The position numbers and the translations under genes are program-made. Positions 1 to 10,908 of a stretch of 64,000 nucleotides of DNA are shown here, piece after piece; position 1 is the first letter of the stretch, and each line of letters begins with the position of its first letter. Under the pieces are notes generated by a model. The model did no database searches, was not told where the DNA came from, and was given only the letters and a program-made list of their open reading frames with translations. The DNA is from Chytriomyces cf. hyalinus JEL632. Lineage: Eukaryota > Chytridiomycota > Chytridiomycetes > Chytridiales > Chytriomycetaceae. Location: NCBI GenBank assembly GCA_025435555.1, contig JAIWWG010000030.1:248001-312000 (forward strand), given 5' to 3'.

Positions 1-99
1 TCGATGAACGGTCAACCCAAAAGCTGGATTTATGGGCAGTAAAATAAAATATTTATCGTTCGTAAAGTTAAAAATTTATTATGTATAAAATGAGCACTC

Positions 100-144
100 G
101 TCGCAAGACCAGCTGTCGCAAGACCACCCGTCGCAAGGAACAAT
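100..144. repeat. 15-bp tandem repeat, three units
   Basis: Three consecutive 15-bp units begin GTCGCAAG. The first two differ only in their last bases and the third diverges after GTCGCAAG. The array lies just downstream of the stop codon of the minus-strand gene that ends at 168. No function is visible. Confidence 0.7.
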
Positions 145-167
145 GCCGCTGTTGAGGTGAGCAGCGA

Positions 168-1297
168 TTATACCCCTTCGTTCTCATCATTTGAGTCAGC
201 GGCTGCCTGTGGGCCCTGATCTGTGTATGTTGCCAGATCTAAGGCCTTGATCCGTTCCAGTTCAGCAGGACCCCCCGGCCCAAGACCTGCAATGCGCCTC
301 ATCTCCTCGATGAGGATCGCAAAGTAGGGAACCCTCACCCTCAACATACCACGGACTCTGCGCTGTGTGAAGGTGAGTATTTATATTCGTGTCACAATTG
401 CGAAACATCGTGAAACACTTACCATCAACGCTGCACGCTTCAGAACGTCATTCGTCAACTTGCACCTATCACCGAATACAACTACAGCGTATTTTTGAAG
501 GGTGAGATTAGCGGTGTTTTTATTGTAGTGTCCTTTGATCTATTAATGCAAAGTTAGTTCAGCACAACAGAGCCATTCATACTCAATGCCATCAACTCAC
601 CTTCTTCACCATAGTGTCGCGAGCGCTTCGAAATGAGCTCTTGATCTCTTCAATAAACATGGTGCGCTGATCTTCATTGTATGTTGCAATCAAGGGTCCC
701 CATTCTGTTTCAAGGTGATGCTGAATGTGAAGAAGCAGAGTTAATAAAGATGAATATCAATAGGACTTGTTTTCACCTCTATCTTAGTGAGATTTGGTTT
801 CAGAACGTACTTGGTGGCAGTTGCGACAAAATATTTCTCATTTGCACGTTTGATGTCTGTCCTCAACGCTTTTGGAATTGTCTCACGCATCTTGGGCACA
901 AAGCTATTGCTGAGCATAGCAATAGACTGCCTCAAAGCTGTGGTTTCACTGTTACTGTATTCAGCCTGCTCTTGAAACTGTTCTTTCAGATCTCTGATCA
1001 CAGAGACAAAGGGCTGCATATCTGAATTTGAATGAGACAGTGAGGTGAGAAACATCATGTAGTGAAAGGCAACATACCAATCTGAGTTGATGGACCAGCC
1101 TGAAGAGGTGAGTTGGAGAATCTGGCAGGTCCCCTTTGTTGGGGGCTGAATTGGTCAAACTCTTCATCCTGATGACGAGGGCGGTAAGAAACTGGCTGGC
1201 CAGTAGATCCCTGGAAAGTAAAGCTGATTGACCCCTGTGCAGTGGAAGATACACTGTATCAGATCACCCTTGCATGCTGATCAGTTCTGAGGCTCAT
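168..1297 (-). CDS. Unknown protein, six exons, divergent partner of the transposase gene
   Basis: I do not recognise this family. Exons read on the minus strand as 1268-1297, 1078-1234, 777-1021, 601-720, 423-539 and 168-362. They sum to 864 nt, or 287 residues. The acceptors at 1022, 721, 540 and 363 are clear, and the donors at 1077, 600 and 422 are good (GTATGT, GTGAGT, GTAAGT). The first intron, only 33 nt, and hence the start codon are uncertain. The N-terminal third is polar and disordered-looking (SYRPRHQDEEFDQF). The middle is helical and charged. The C-terminal part holds a hydrophobic strand (KYAVVVFGDRCKL), a basic helix rich in Arg and an acidic tail ending DENEGV. It starts 26 bp from the transposase start on the opposite strand, so it may be a passenger gene of that element or a host gene beside it. 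Confidence 0.55.
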
Positions 1298-1323
1298 TTT
1301 TCTTTGCTCCAATTTGTTCCGAC
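1298..1323. promoter_or_regulatory. 26-bp divergent start region
   Basis: Only 26 bp separate the proposed start codons of the minus-strand unknown gene and the plus-strand transposase. The transcription starts probably lie inside the opposite gene's leader. If the first exon of the minus gene is wrong, the spacing grows by about 60 bp. Confidence 0.35.
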
Positions 1324-4250
1324 ATGCCCAATTTGTTCTGTGATTCATCCCAATTTGTGCCCAACATGCATCAAAGTCAGCACAGATGTCCAAACTGCAA
1401 CACGCCATTTGCTGGGAAACGCTGGGCAAGGAATCTGAACCATCATCTGCAGCGTTGCACAAATGAGTCGGAATCAGATGATGCTTGGAGTATGCATTCA
1501 TGCAAGAGTACAAGCTCTGCTCAGCAAAGTTTTGACAGCCTTGCATTCAACCAAGAGTGCATCAATATGATTGCTGAGACTGAAGCAGGTAAAGGCTTTT
1601 TGACTGGGTTAGCAATTTACAAAATGGACTGACAGATCTGTTGCCAGCAGATTCCAATGATTGTCTCAGTGACAAAAGTGTCAGAGCAGAAGAACAATGC
1701 GCAATTGTGGCTGGACCAGATGAACATCACAGCACAAGCGACAGCAACAGTATTGATCAGTCAGATAGAACTGACATGGAATTGTCAGACACTGATGATG
1801 GTTCTGATATGGACTCTGATGATGGTTCTGATATGGACTCTGATGATGCAGCTTCTGACTTTGGATCCAGCCATTTCTACCCATTTCCATCAAGAACACA
1901 TGCTCTGCTATTCAGTCTGCTATTTGCTAAGCGTCGCCGCATCAGTATTACTCAAATGAAACTTCTCTGGGGAATATTTGAACTGCTGCAAGTCAAGTGC
2001 CCTTCTTTGAATGCAATTTTGAAGCTACGCAAGAAGCTTTGCAAAGTGCAGCCCATTGAAAGGAAATCTGCATCAGGCATTCAAATCTTTGTCAGGCCTA
2101 TTCCTGAGCTCATTGAATCTGCGTTTGCAACACCATCTATTGCAAAGGAAATCCGATATGGTCCACAGTTATCAACACATCCACAAGAAATTTTTGAGTC
2201 ATTAGCATTTTCTGTGAGAGCGCCTTGCCTTTGGATGGACAACAATTCAACTCGATTTTACGCTGGGTGAGATCTTCCTTAAATGTTTTTAGTGATTTAG
2301 CTGATATCACTTTTAGAGATACTGTTGTAATGCCCAATTTTGAAGAAGGCATTATTAAGTGTTTTCCAAAACCTGGTATTGTGGCATTTGGGCAAGTTGC
2401 TGAGCATTTCCATTCTGTGTTGTTGCAAAACTTCACAACTACAGTTGAACTGCATCCAGGGGATGCAATGACACTTGTTCAAAGGGGCAATCTCAGTATT
2501 CGAGGTTTGTGTGCAAGCATTTATTTTGAAGATAGTAACTGAATTTGTTCAGCAAATGGCCGGAAAGTCATCAACTTTCCAGTCATCTGCAGCTCAGATG
2601 AAACTTCAGGAAACACAACCAAGCGCTACAACCACTTTGAAAACTTTTTCGTTATATTTCCATTGCTTCCGCACAAGTTTTATGGTCCTCGATATATCAA
2701 CTTTGCTGCCACTACAAACACTGGATCATGGTCAGATATTGCTGAGGTTGTCTTGCACGATTTGAGAGAAGGTAACATTAATCTGTATTTATTTTGACAT
2801 TGCAGTACTGAATAAATCACCAGGCAGCCCTCTATCTCTTGGAATCAAAGTACTTGACTCAAGCACCGGAGAGGATGTGATTGTTGTTTCACAATTACTT
2901 GCAATGCTTGTGGATAATCCACGTGCAGCCCAAATATGCCATCAAGCTGGAGCACGAAGTGACTTCAACTGTCGAGTTTGCACTGCACCTATTGGAAGTC
3001 CATCCACTTGCATGCAACTTCATCCTTATCGATGGTTATATGAAACCAAGCAAGTACTGTCTCGAATGGCACAGATGAACAAAACACAATCAGAGTCTCT
3101 GAGAAAAGCAACTGGGATAACTGTTCCATCTGAGCACGCCAACATCTATCTCTCCCTCCCTGGTTTTTCACCTCATGCGCAAACTCCAGTTGAAATTCTC
3201 CATACACTGTTACTTGGAGTCATGAAATACTTGGGGACAGAGTCCAAAGAAAAGCTGAAGTCAAGGTCTCTCAAACTCAGAGCTGCATCTCTATTTGCAA
3301 TCATCTCAACCTATCAACACTGTCATTTGTCATCAAAACAAGTGACTCGCTACATTGGAAGCATGAATGGAAAAGACTTCAAGGGCCTTGCACAAATAGG
3401 GCCATTATTCTTCCCTTGGCTTCAGCCAAATCTAACTTGGCTTTGGCTTGCTGGTGCAATTCTTACGAAACTGGCATATGATTCCAAGTATCCACACTTT
3501 GAGTTAAGGTACCGCCATCTCCAAAAGGCTACCATTGCAGTTCAGCGTCTGTTCCATGTTTCACTGCCATCAGCAAAAGACAAGCTCAAAGTCCATCTAC
3601 TTTCTCATCTCCCTGATAATTTCCGGATCTGGGGACCACTGTCTCTGTATGCTGTTGAAGTTCCAGAACAAATGAATGGAGATGTGCGCAAAGACATAGC
3701 AAATTCAAATCGGCATTCACCATCAAGAGATGTGGCATGGGCATTTGCAATTCGGGAAGGGACAGTATCATATTTACGAGGGGCATCAGGAGGAGGGCCT
3801 GGATTACTTGAACTTGGAGCAAATTCCATTATAGTCAAGCATTTGTTCCCTCCCATCAGGCCAGTTCCATCAAGAGCTCGCATTCAGATTGGCAGATTCT
3901 TCTTTTTTGACAACTGGGGCCGTATTGGAAAAGTCATTCAACATAACGAGCACACCAAAACTTGTCTAATGCAAGAATTAGAGCTGAACGGCCAGTTAAC
4001 ATCATGGAGATTACGTGCATGTAGTTTGCACAACAACTTCTATGTCCCTGTTGGCAATATCAATGACCAAGCAGATGTCAGTCACGACTGCTGGGAAGAG
4101 CAGTTTTTGTGCAGCTGGAGACAAGATGGATCTATTGCACATTCAACTTTGAACACGTATTTTCTAAATCCCTTTCGCATGGAATGTCATCACACACTTG
4201 GAAGTGCCCAAACAGATGTGTTCCTTGACTTTTTACTCTCAAAAGCTTGA
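1324..4250 (+). CDS. Plavaka-like transposase, intact, five exons
   Basis: Exons 1324-1588, 1636-2266, 2317-2504, 2553-2771 and 2806-4250 sum to 2748 nt, encoding 915 residues with no internal stop. Residues about 21-44 form a C2HC/C2H2-type zinc finger (CPNC...HHLQRC), followed by an acidic Ser/Asp-rich linker with two copies of GSDMDSDD. The core carries marks I associate with Plavaka-type (PF18759) transposases: SDETSGNTTKRYNHF near residue 375, a CRVC pair, and TPVEILHTLLLG before KY. In these families the protein is a DDE-type enzyme that cuts and moves the element. Calling the first Asp of SDETSG catalytic is an inference. Terminal inverted repeats were not found. The uninterrupted frame suggests a young, possibly active copy. 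Confidence 0.8.
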
Positions 4251-4273
4251 GATGTTTGTTGCTTCTTTGATTC

Positions 4274-4279
4274 AATAAA
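4274..4279 (+). terminator. AATAAA poly(A) signal of the transposase gene
   Basis: A perfect AATAAA hexamer lies 24 bp after the transposase stop codon. Confidence 0.5.
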
Positions 4280-4460
4280 GAATTGAGAGCCTGTCTGAGC
4301 ACTTGAGGTCCAAGGCCCATGTAGTGTTGCAAAACAAAGGTGAAAGGAGATGATTTGGTGGAGCAATTGATTGGCAAATAGTGGTTGGTCATGAAATCCT
4401 CTCACAAAATAAGAGCGCAGCCTTTTAAGTGTTTTATGTTCAGTCTTGTCAAAGCCCTCT

Positions 4461-4487
4461 GTTACGTAATCAGCCTGATCACGTAAC
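4461..4487. repeat. 13-bp inverted repeat with 1-nt spacer
   Basis: The arms GTTACGTAATCAG (4461-4473) and CTGATCACGTAAC (4475-4487) pair at 12 of 13 positions around a single C. The left arm follows a T, so the element reads TGTTACG at its edge, as many LTRs and transposon ends do. Confidence 0.6.
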
Positions 4488-4545
4488 TACCGCTCTCGCC
4501 TTTCAGCTATATTTGGAACCGTTCTTCACAACATTTTTGGAACCG

Positions 4546-4565
4546 GATTTCGACATGTCGAAATC
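4546..4565. repeat. 20-bp perfect palindrome
   Basis: GATTTCGACATGTCGAAATC equals its own reverse complement. It could bind a dimeric protein. It lies in the non-coding region after the transposase. Confidence 0.75.
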
Positions 4566-4868
4566 TCTCTCGCCACTTCCCACGACATTTTTGGAAAACT
4601 CTTTATTTAGAAAACTGGAATTCAATATTTAAAGCGCTCCTCGTTCACTTGAATAAAGCAGCTTCTCTTACAACTCTTAATTCTCTTAAAGACAATCCTC
4701 AGAAAAACTCCTCGTACTCAGAGCCATTCCACACTATTAGCTATTCCGTCCCATCGTCACTGGGCATGCAGGATAGTCGTGGGAACCCTCGCATCCACTG
4801 CGTGGTATGCTGGTTCAAGTCCCCTTTTTGTCACTTTTATCTCTAGCACCGCTTTTCTGCCGATGAAA

Positions 4869-5130
4869 CGGCCGTTTTTCTCCAGCTCATCCGCCGATGA
4901 TCTGTGGCTAAAAATCGGGCGACAATCTTCAGTGTCATGCGACCGAATAACGGCCGATTTCAAAAGCGGCCGTTTATTCTCCGCCAATCGGCCCGTTTTT
5001 TAGCAGTTTATTCAACAGTTTACTGACAGGCAAATCAACCGGTCATCGTTGCCGAATCGGTGACGATCCCGGCCGACGCCGATTTCGGCCGAAAGCTTTG
5101 CCGATTCCGCTCCGATTTCTTTCGCGGCCG
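4869..5130. repeat. Cluster of six CGGCCG palindromes
   Basis: CGGCCG occurs at 4869, 4951, 4967, 5070, 5086 and 5125, often followed by TTT or ATTT, together with related GCCGATT and TCGGCC variants. The composition is far more G+C-rich than the flanks. Function unknown. Confidence 0.65.
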
Positions 5131-5305
5131 TTATCGGTCGGTTTTTTCGTTGGCGGTGTATAATAACAGGACGCTTTTTTTCTTTTTTATGCTTTCTAAT
5201 ACACTCCCAACAACACAAAAAAAATAAAATAAAACCAGAAAGGGAGACAGGAGAAATGAAAGAACCTCAAGGGGAGAGCACTTGCTCCAAACTCTTTTTG
5301 TTCGT

Positions 5306-8300
5306 TTACGACGATGACCGTTGTGCACGTTTTTCAGTTCTCTTGCGTCGAATGTATTCAAACACACCCGCATTGCCAGAATCACCGTTTGCACCACCGT
5401 TCTCGGCGTTACCCAGATCGTGGAGTGGTGTTTCTTCGTAGACTTTGAAACCGAGGGATTTGAAAAAGTCGTTGGGAATCTAAAAAATAAAATAAAAAAG
5501 ACGGTTAAGATTCAGAGAGGCGACTATAATTTCTTTTTTTACGCGTACCAATCGAAGAACAACACCCCATGGCAACGTCAAACTTCCAGCAATAATGCAG
5601 ACCAACCATTGCAACGCAGTCAAGTGGACCGTCTGGAATGCGATTCCACCAAACTCGACAATAACGGCTTGTGCAGCAGCAATTCCGATAAAGATGAAGT
5701 AGAAGGGTGGGTTTCGGATGATTCCAGACAAGACGTTAATGTTGCTGTCCTTACGGCGGGAGCTGGTTGGAGAAAAAAAAATAAGTCAGAAAACTTGTAT
5801 AATGTCAAAAAAAAATAAAAAGGATAGGTGACTCACTTGACCAAACTAAACAATTGGAGCATGACAAAGGCGTTGAAAATAATCGACTTGAGGACTTCCT
5901 TCTGATGCACAACAATCGGGTTCGTTGTATTGGCACCGTTAATACCACCTGCAGCAACAAGTTCCTTGAAACCCAAAAACTGTGGCCCGGCAAACAACAA
6001 AATCAAGTTGACGGTAATTTGCAAAAACGCTTGACCGAGAATCATTTTCCACATTGCAAAGCTAATGAGGGGTGCTTTTTTGCTTTCTGGGGGTCGTTGC
6101 AGCAGTTCGTTTGTTGGGAGTTCGGTTGCGAGTGCGAGGGCGGCGAATGTGTCCATGATCAAGTTGACCCATAAAAGTTGGACGACGGAAAGTGCGGAGG
6201 ATTCGTTGGAGTCGGCGAGGGCAGAGACGAAAGTGATGGTGACTGTTGAGAAAGAGTATTTTTTAGCCAGAAGAAAAGTTGATTGGAGCCAAAGACAAAT
6301 AACATTACCAGCAGAAACGTTGACAGAGAGTTGGAATTGCAAAAACTTTTTAACAGAATCATTCACGGAACGACCCCACAAAATGGCCTTGACAACACTG
6401 GAGAACGAATCATCCATGAGAATAATACTACTCGCTTCCTTGGCAACTTCAGTTCCAGCGATACCCATCGAGAAACCAATATCAGCCATCTTGAGTGCAG
6501 GACCGTCATTCGTACCATCACCCGTCACAGCAACCGTTTCACCCAACTGTTTCAACTTTGACACAAGAATCTGCTTATCCAGCGGTGAAGAACGGGCAAG
6601 CACTTGTAACCTTGGAATCGCTTCAAGCATCTGCTCCTCCGTCATTTTTCTGAAATCTTGACCTTCCATGACCAGACCGTTTGAATGGTAAATGCCACAT
6701 TTGGATGCAATGCTTCTGGCAGTGACGATATTGTCTCCGGTGACCATGCGAACTAGTACTCCGGCGTCTTTACATGCTTTCACGGCTTCAATGACTCCAG
6801 GACGAAGTGGGTCTTCAATACCAACAACGGAACTGGCAATCAGACCGTTGGCAACCAATTCAGTAAATGTCAATGGGTGTGTGAGGATATCGGCTTCAGT
6901 GAGAACTTCATCATCGTCTTCAGAAAGTTGAGAGTCCACAAACGACTTGGTCTCGCCGTCTCCTTGATTGGGGATCAATAGCATTGAGCTGGAAGCGTGG
7001 AGATCTGCTGCAGAAGCAACGGGTTTCTTTTCCTGGCTGTTGTTGTTGCCACCTTTGGAAGCGAGAATCTTTTCCTTCATTGTAACGTTGATAAGCTTTT
7101 CAAACTCTTCAGCAGGGATTTCCTTGTACGCCAAAAGAATTGTTCGTAACGATTGAACAGCAAAAGATTCGATAATGTCCTTGTAGTCCTTTTGGAGTTT
7201 TGCTTCAAGCGGGTAAATGATGGATGCTTGTGGGTTGGAGCGGGACCCGACGGCTGGAACTGCGTCTGGGGAGCGGCGGGAGGTGGAGGAGCTCTTGTCT
7301 GCTTGTTGTCTTTGAATGGCGGCGGGGGATGGACTGAATGGGAGAAGCACGACGCGGTCACAGTATCCCATGACAATTTCTGGGGCACCCTTTGCGTGGA
7401 CACGGTAAGCAATGGATCCGTCGAGTTTTTCAACCTTGACGAGGGTTGCCATGGATTTGCGTTCAGACGAGAAGGGAAACGTCTGGACGACAGAGACTTT
7501 TTCGCCGGCAATCAGGACTTCGCCTTTACGAATGCCTTTGTAATCGAATCCAGCTTTGGTGGACCATTCGAGAAGGGCCACTTCCGTTTTGGAACCAATG
7601 ATTTCAATGTTTCCGGTTTGTTCGTCTTTTCCTTCGAAAGCGGAAGAGTTGAGGGCGACACCTTCCATGACAATTTCGAGAAGATCTTTGGCGACGGGTC
7701 CCTTTTTTTTTCCACCGTCAAAGGTGGCGGCATCCGTGTTGTTGGCCAAGGCAGCAATTTTGGATTGCAGTTCGTTGGCTTCTGCATCTCCTTCGAAAAT
7801 GACATTTTTTCCAACAACCCCTGCCACGACCGTCATACGGTTTTGAGTCAAAGTTCCAGTCTTGTCACTGCAGATGGTGGTTGCATTTCCCATTGTTTCA
7901 CAAGCGCTCAAAACACGGACAAGGTTATTATCCTTCATCATACGCGTGGTGGCATACGCCAGAGAAAGAGTGACAGCCAATGGAAGACCTTCAGGAACGG
8001 CGACAGCAACGATGGCGATGGATGTGAGCAAGATTTTGACAAATTTGGTGGCAACTTCTGCGCCGCTTTCTTGAGCTTCGGTAGAGCTTCCGAAACCGTT
8101 TGAAGTGAGGACGAGGATAATGTATTTCAGGAATAGGAGGACAAAGATGAGGATTGCGATGGCGGAACCGAATTTGGCGATCCGTTCGGCGAGGGCGTCG
8201 AGTTTAATTTGAAGAGGCGTGTCTTCGTTTTCAGTGCGCATAGCTGGTATTTTTTGAGTATTTTGGAATTTTGGGTCAGTAAAACAAATGGAAAGATGTT

Positions 8301-9398
8301 TCGTACGACCCCCAGAAGAGACTTACCCATCATGATTTTTCCAAAGAAGGAGTGTTCACCGACACCGGTGACGACATACTTTCCGATACCTTCAGTGACT
8401 TTACTTCCAGACAGAATGAATTGATCGTGGGAAGGACCCTTTTTGATGGTGTCCGATTCACCGGTAGCAGATGATTCATCACACTTGAGTCCCATGCTGG
8501 AGACAATGATACCGTCAGCGGTAATGACATCACCGGGTTCGAGCAGCAGAATGTCACCAACGACAATATCGTAAATGGAAATGAGCTGGGTTCTGCCATC
8601 GCGAACTCCCTGGAGGGAAATAAATAAAAAATAATAAAATTTTAAATGATGGGTAAGTTCAAAAGGGAATTACGTAACAAATCACCTTCACTTTCCGGTC
8701 TTCCTTTTTTGCGTTCAGTTTGCGGAATTGACGCTCTTTTTGGAGGTCGTTGATGGATGAGACGAGGACAATGATGACGACGGCCATCAGCACTGAGAAG
8801 CCTTCGATCCAGTGGATGCGCTCGGCAGGGTTTGAAGTGGTGGCGTCCTCATAGATACCGATACCCAAAGAGACTGCGGCGACAACAGAGAGGAGGATGA
8901 TGATCTTGTCCTTGAATGCACGGGTGATGACTGTGGTGTTTTGCGTCCCACGGGTCAATAAACATGCGGACGGCCCAATGAAAAAAAAACACATTAACAC
9001 TCACAGTAAAAGATGGACTTTGGTGGGATGGAAGGCAGCCTGTTGGGTCCAAAGGCGATCTCACGTGCTTTCAAGTCTTCCAAATTGTCGGCAGAGAGAC
9101 CCGTGTTCTCATCAGTGAGGAGGGCGGAGAGAATGCCCTGAGGACCCCCGAGCTGAGCCAGTTGAGCAATGTCCTTGGATGGAGAGACCATTGCAGTGAG
9201 GTCAGCGACATCTGTGGCAAACTTGGATGATCGCTGGACAGGGGCGACGGGAGAGAGAGGCATGTCCGGGACGCTCAGCTTGACATCGTTGAGGACGTTC
9301 ATGCCGATCATTGTCTCTCCGTGGGCAGGGTCTGCAGCAGCAGCAGCAGCAGCAGTTGTGGGAGGGAGCGTGTCGACCTTTGGGTTGGTGTCGGACAT
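5306..9398 (-). CDS. Plasma-membrane-type Ca2+-transporting ATPase, copy 1
   Basis: P2B-type ATPase that would export Ca2+ from the cytosol or pump it into the vacuole (fungal Pmc1 role). Exons 9005-9398, 8686-8930, 8327-8609, 6309-8243, 5837-6242, 5549-5762 and 5306-5479 sum to 3651 nt, or 1216 residues. Landmarks in order: an Ala-rich N-terminus, TGES (SATGESDTIKKG) in the A domain, VPEGLPLAVT in M4, the phosphorylation site CSDKTGTLTQN, KGAPE in the N domain, TGDGTNDGPALKMAD in the hinge, and LLWVNLIMDT in M6 with the Asn and Asp that bind calcium. The final exon is short and basic (YIRRKRTEKRAQRSSS). The intron 6243-6308 is 66 nt with no stop; it is assigned as an intron because the reading would otherwise interrupt M5-M6. 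It lies in tandem with copy 2, same strand, 599 bp away. Confidence 0.93.
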
Positions 9399-9624
9399 AA
9401 CAGCGAGTCGTGTCGCGTCAGTTTTTGCTAAAGTTTCTTTTTGTGTTTGTTTGTTGGATGGGGGGTGTCCGTCAGTCAGTCAGACAAAATAAAAATCAAA
9501 ATAATAATAATAATGGCTGTTTGTGTAACCAAATTTGTTTTACGTGATTAATTTATTTTTTTATTTTTATTTTATTTTTTACAGCACAGTACGCACTTTC
9601 CCATTATCCATATGTTGTATTTAT

Positions 9625-9775
9625 ATCCCATCCCATCATCCCATCCCATCCCATCCCAGACACATCCCAGACACATCCCAGACCAGACACATCCCAGACC
9701 AGACATACACATACATACATACACATGCATACATACACATGCACCCATCCCATCCCATCCCATCCATCTGCATCC
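9625..9775. repeat. Compound microsatellite (CATCC, CAGACACATC and CATA units)
   Basis: Successive blocks of CATCC/CCATC, then CCAGACACAT, then ACATACATAC and CATGCATACA units, and again CATCC. It is imperfect and compound, between the tandem ATPase genes. Confidence 0.8.
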
Positions 9776-9965
9776 ATCTGCATCTTGAAGGGCCATCTCT
9801 TGAGTTTCACACTCACTCTCTTCTCCTTCAATTTCACAACATGTCCGCCCATTTTATTCCACACAGAATGATACTTGAATTGACAACAAAAAATAATCGG
9901 TGATGATGCGCAATACACTGAAAGAGAATAAAATGACTGATACCATCCATCCCACACTTCCCATA

Positions 9966-9996
9966 AAAAAAAAATAAAAAAAAAAAAAAAAAAAAA
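9966..9996 (+). repeat. Poly(A) tract beside the PMCA copy 2 stop codon
   Basis: A nearly pure A run with one T sits directly against the end of the copy 2 coding region. On the coding (minus) strand this is a poly(T) run at the start of the 3' UTR. Confidence 0.7.
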
Positions 9997-9997
9997 A

Positions 9998-10867
9998 CTA
10001 CTTGCGTCCTCCCCTCACTCCACGTCCTCCAGCTGCATCATTCACCACCAACTGAGAAGGATGACTACTCGCACCATCACTCCCACCACCAACTCGATCC
10101 ACATTCTCGCGTCTCCTCAACCCTCCACGTACAAACGAATACACTTTTAAATTCATGTGCTCCAATTTCTCCTTCATGTTGGATACATGTGCCTTGTACG
10201 TTCTACGACGTCCAACCAAGTTACTAGGTTCTGTTGCTGCTCCTAAACCGCGGTCTGTTGAGATTGCATCCATACCACCACCACCGGTATCTGTATTCAT
10301 TGTGCGCCCGCGTGTTTCTTCATTTGCTGTTGTTGTGGATACCATGAATCCACCTGTTGTTGTGTTTGGGTCTAACGTGTCTAACCCAGATTGCACGTCA
10401 ATCATGTCGTGGTATGCAGTTTCATCGTGCATTTTCACGCCAAACAGTTTGAATGCATCGTTGGGAATCTTTGAAAAGAGACATTGAATCAGTGGAGTCA
10501 AATATAGAAGGGAAAAGAAGAAGATAAATAGAGAAAAAAAAGAAAAAAAAAAAAAAAAAAAAAAAAAAGACACACACTCAAAAAGTTTTTTGCCCAAAAT
10601 TTTAAAGTACAGGCCTGGCACACGAAACGGAAAAAAATCGTTGAACTTACCAGTCTCAAAATAATTCCCCAAGGCAACGTCAAACTGCCTGCAATGATGC
10701 ACACCAACCACTGCACTCCATTCAGATGCACTGTCTGGAATGCTGCACTTCCAAATTCAACCAATATCGCTTGCACTGCCGCAACTCCAATAAAAATAAT
10801 GTAAAACGGTGGGTTGCGTAGAATTCCCACAAATACATTCACATGGTTGTCAATCCGGCGTGAGCTT

Positions 10868-10908
<41 letters not shown>

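Larger units (their letters stand above)
168..4279. mobile_element. Probable Plavaka-type DNA transposon (ends not located)
   Basis: The span is defined by the transposase gene and its tightly linked divergent neighbour. Both true ends are unknown: the left end may lie outside the window and the right end probably lies between 4280 and about 5200. No target-site duplication or terminal inverted repeat could be recognised by eye. Confidence 0.45.
4280..5305. other. Non-coding stretch between the transposase and PMCA gene 1
   Basis: No convincing coding frame is seen on either strand. The stretch holds a near-perfect hairpin at 4461-4487, a 20-bp palindrome at 4546-4565, and a duplicated ACATTTTTGGAA motif (about 4529 and 4585). 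A TATTTAAAG followed about 20 bp later by GAATAAAG (about 4625-4660) gives the look of a promoter/poly(A) module such as a solo LTR. A cluster of CGGCCG sites follows. It could be the 3' part of the transposon or a second, nested element. Confidence 0.5.
9399..9997. other. Intergenic region between the two PMCA genes
   Basis: It contains the 5' flank of PMCA copy 1 (with an AATAATAATAATAATGG run near 9500) and, further upstream, the 3' flank of copy 2. In between lie C+A-rich microsatellites and a poly(A) tract. No coding sequence seen. Confidence 0.6.

Noticed and set aside
4757-4845. Possible tRNA or SINE (GGTTCAAGTCC B-box-like sequence)
   Set aside because: The B-box match is good, but the T-stem and acceptor stem do not pair and no A box fits. 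GTCACT at both ends is a direct, not an inverted, repeat.
7153-8103. 316-codon plus-strand open frame inside PMCA copy 1
   Set aside because: It is antisense to a conserved ATPase exon; its Gly/Phe/Asp-rich composition is that of a shadow frame.
9625-9775. CRISPR-like or minisatellite array
   Set aside because: The units are short, variable and without spacers; an ordinary compound microsatellite in a eukaryote.
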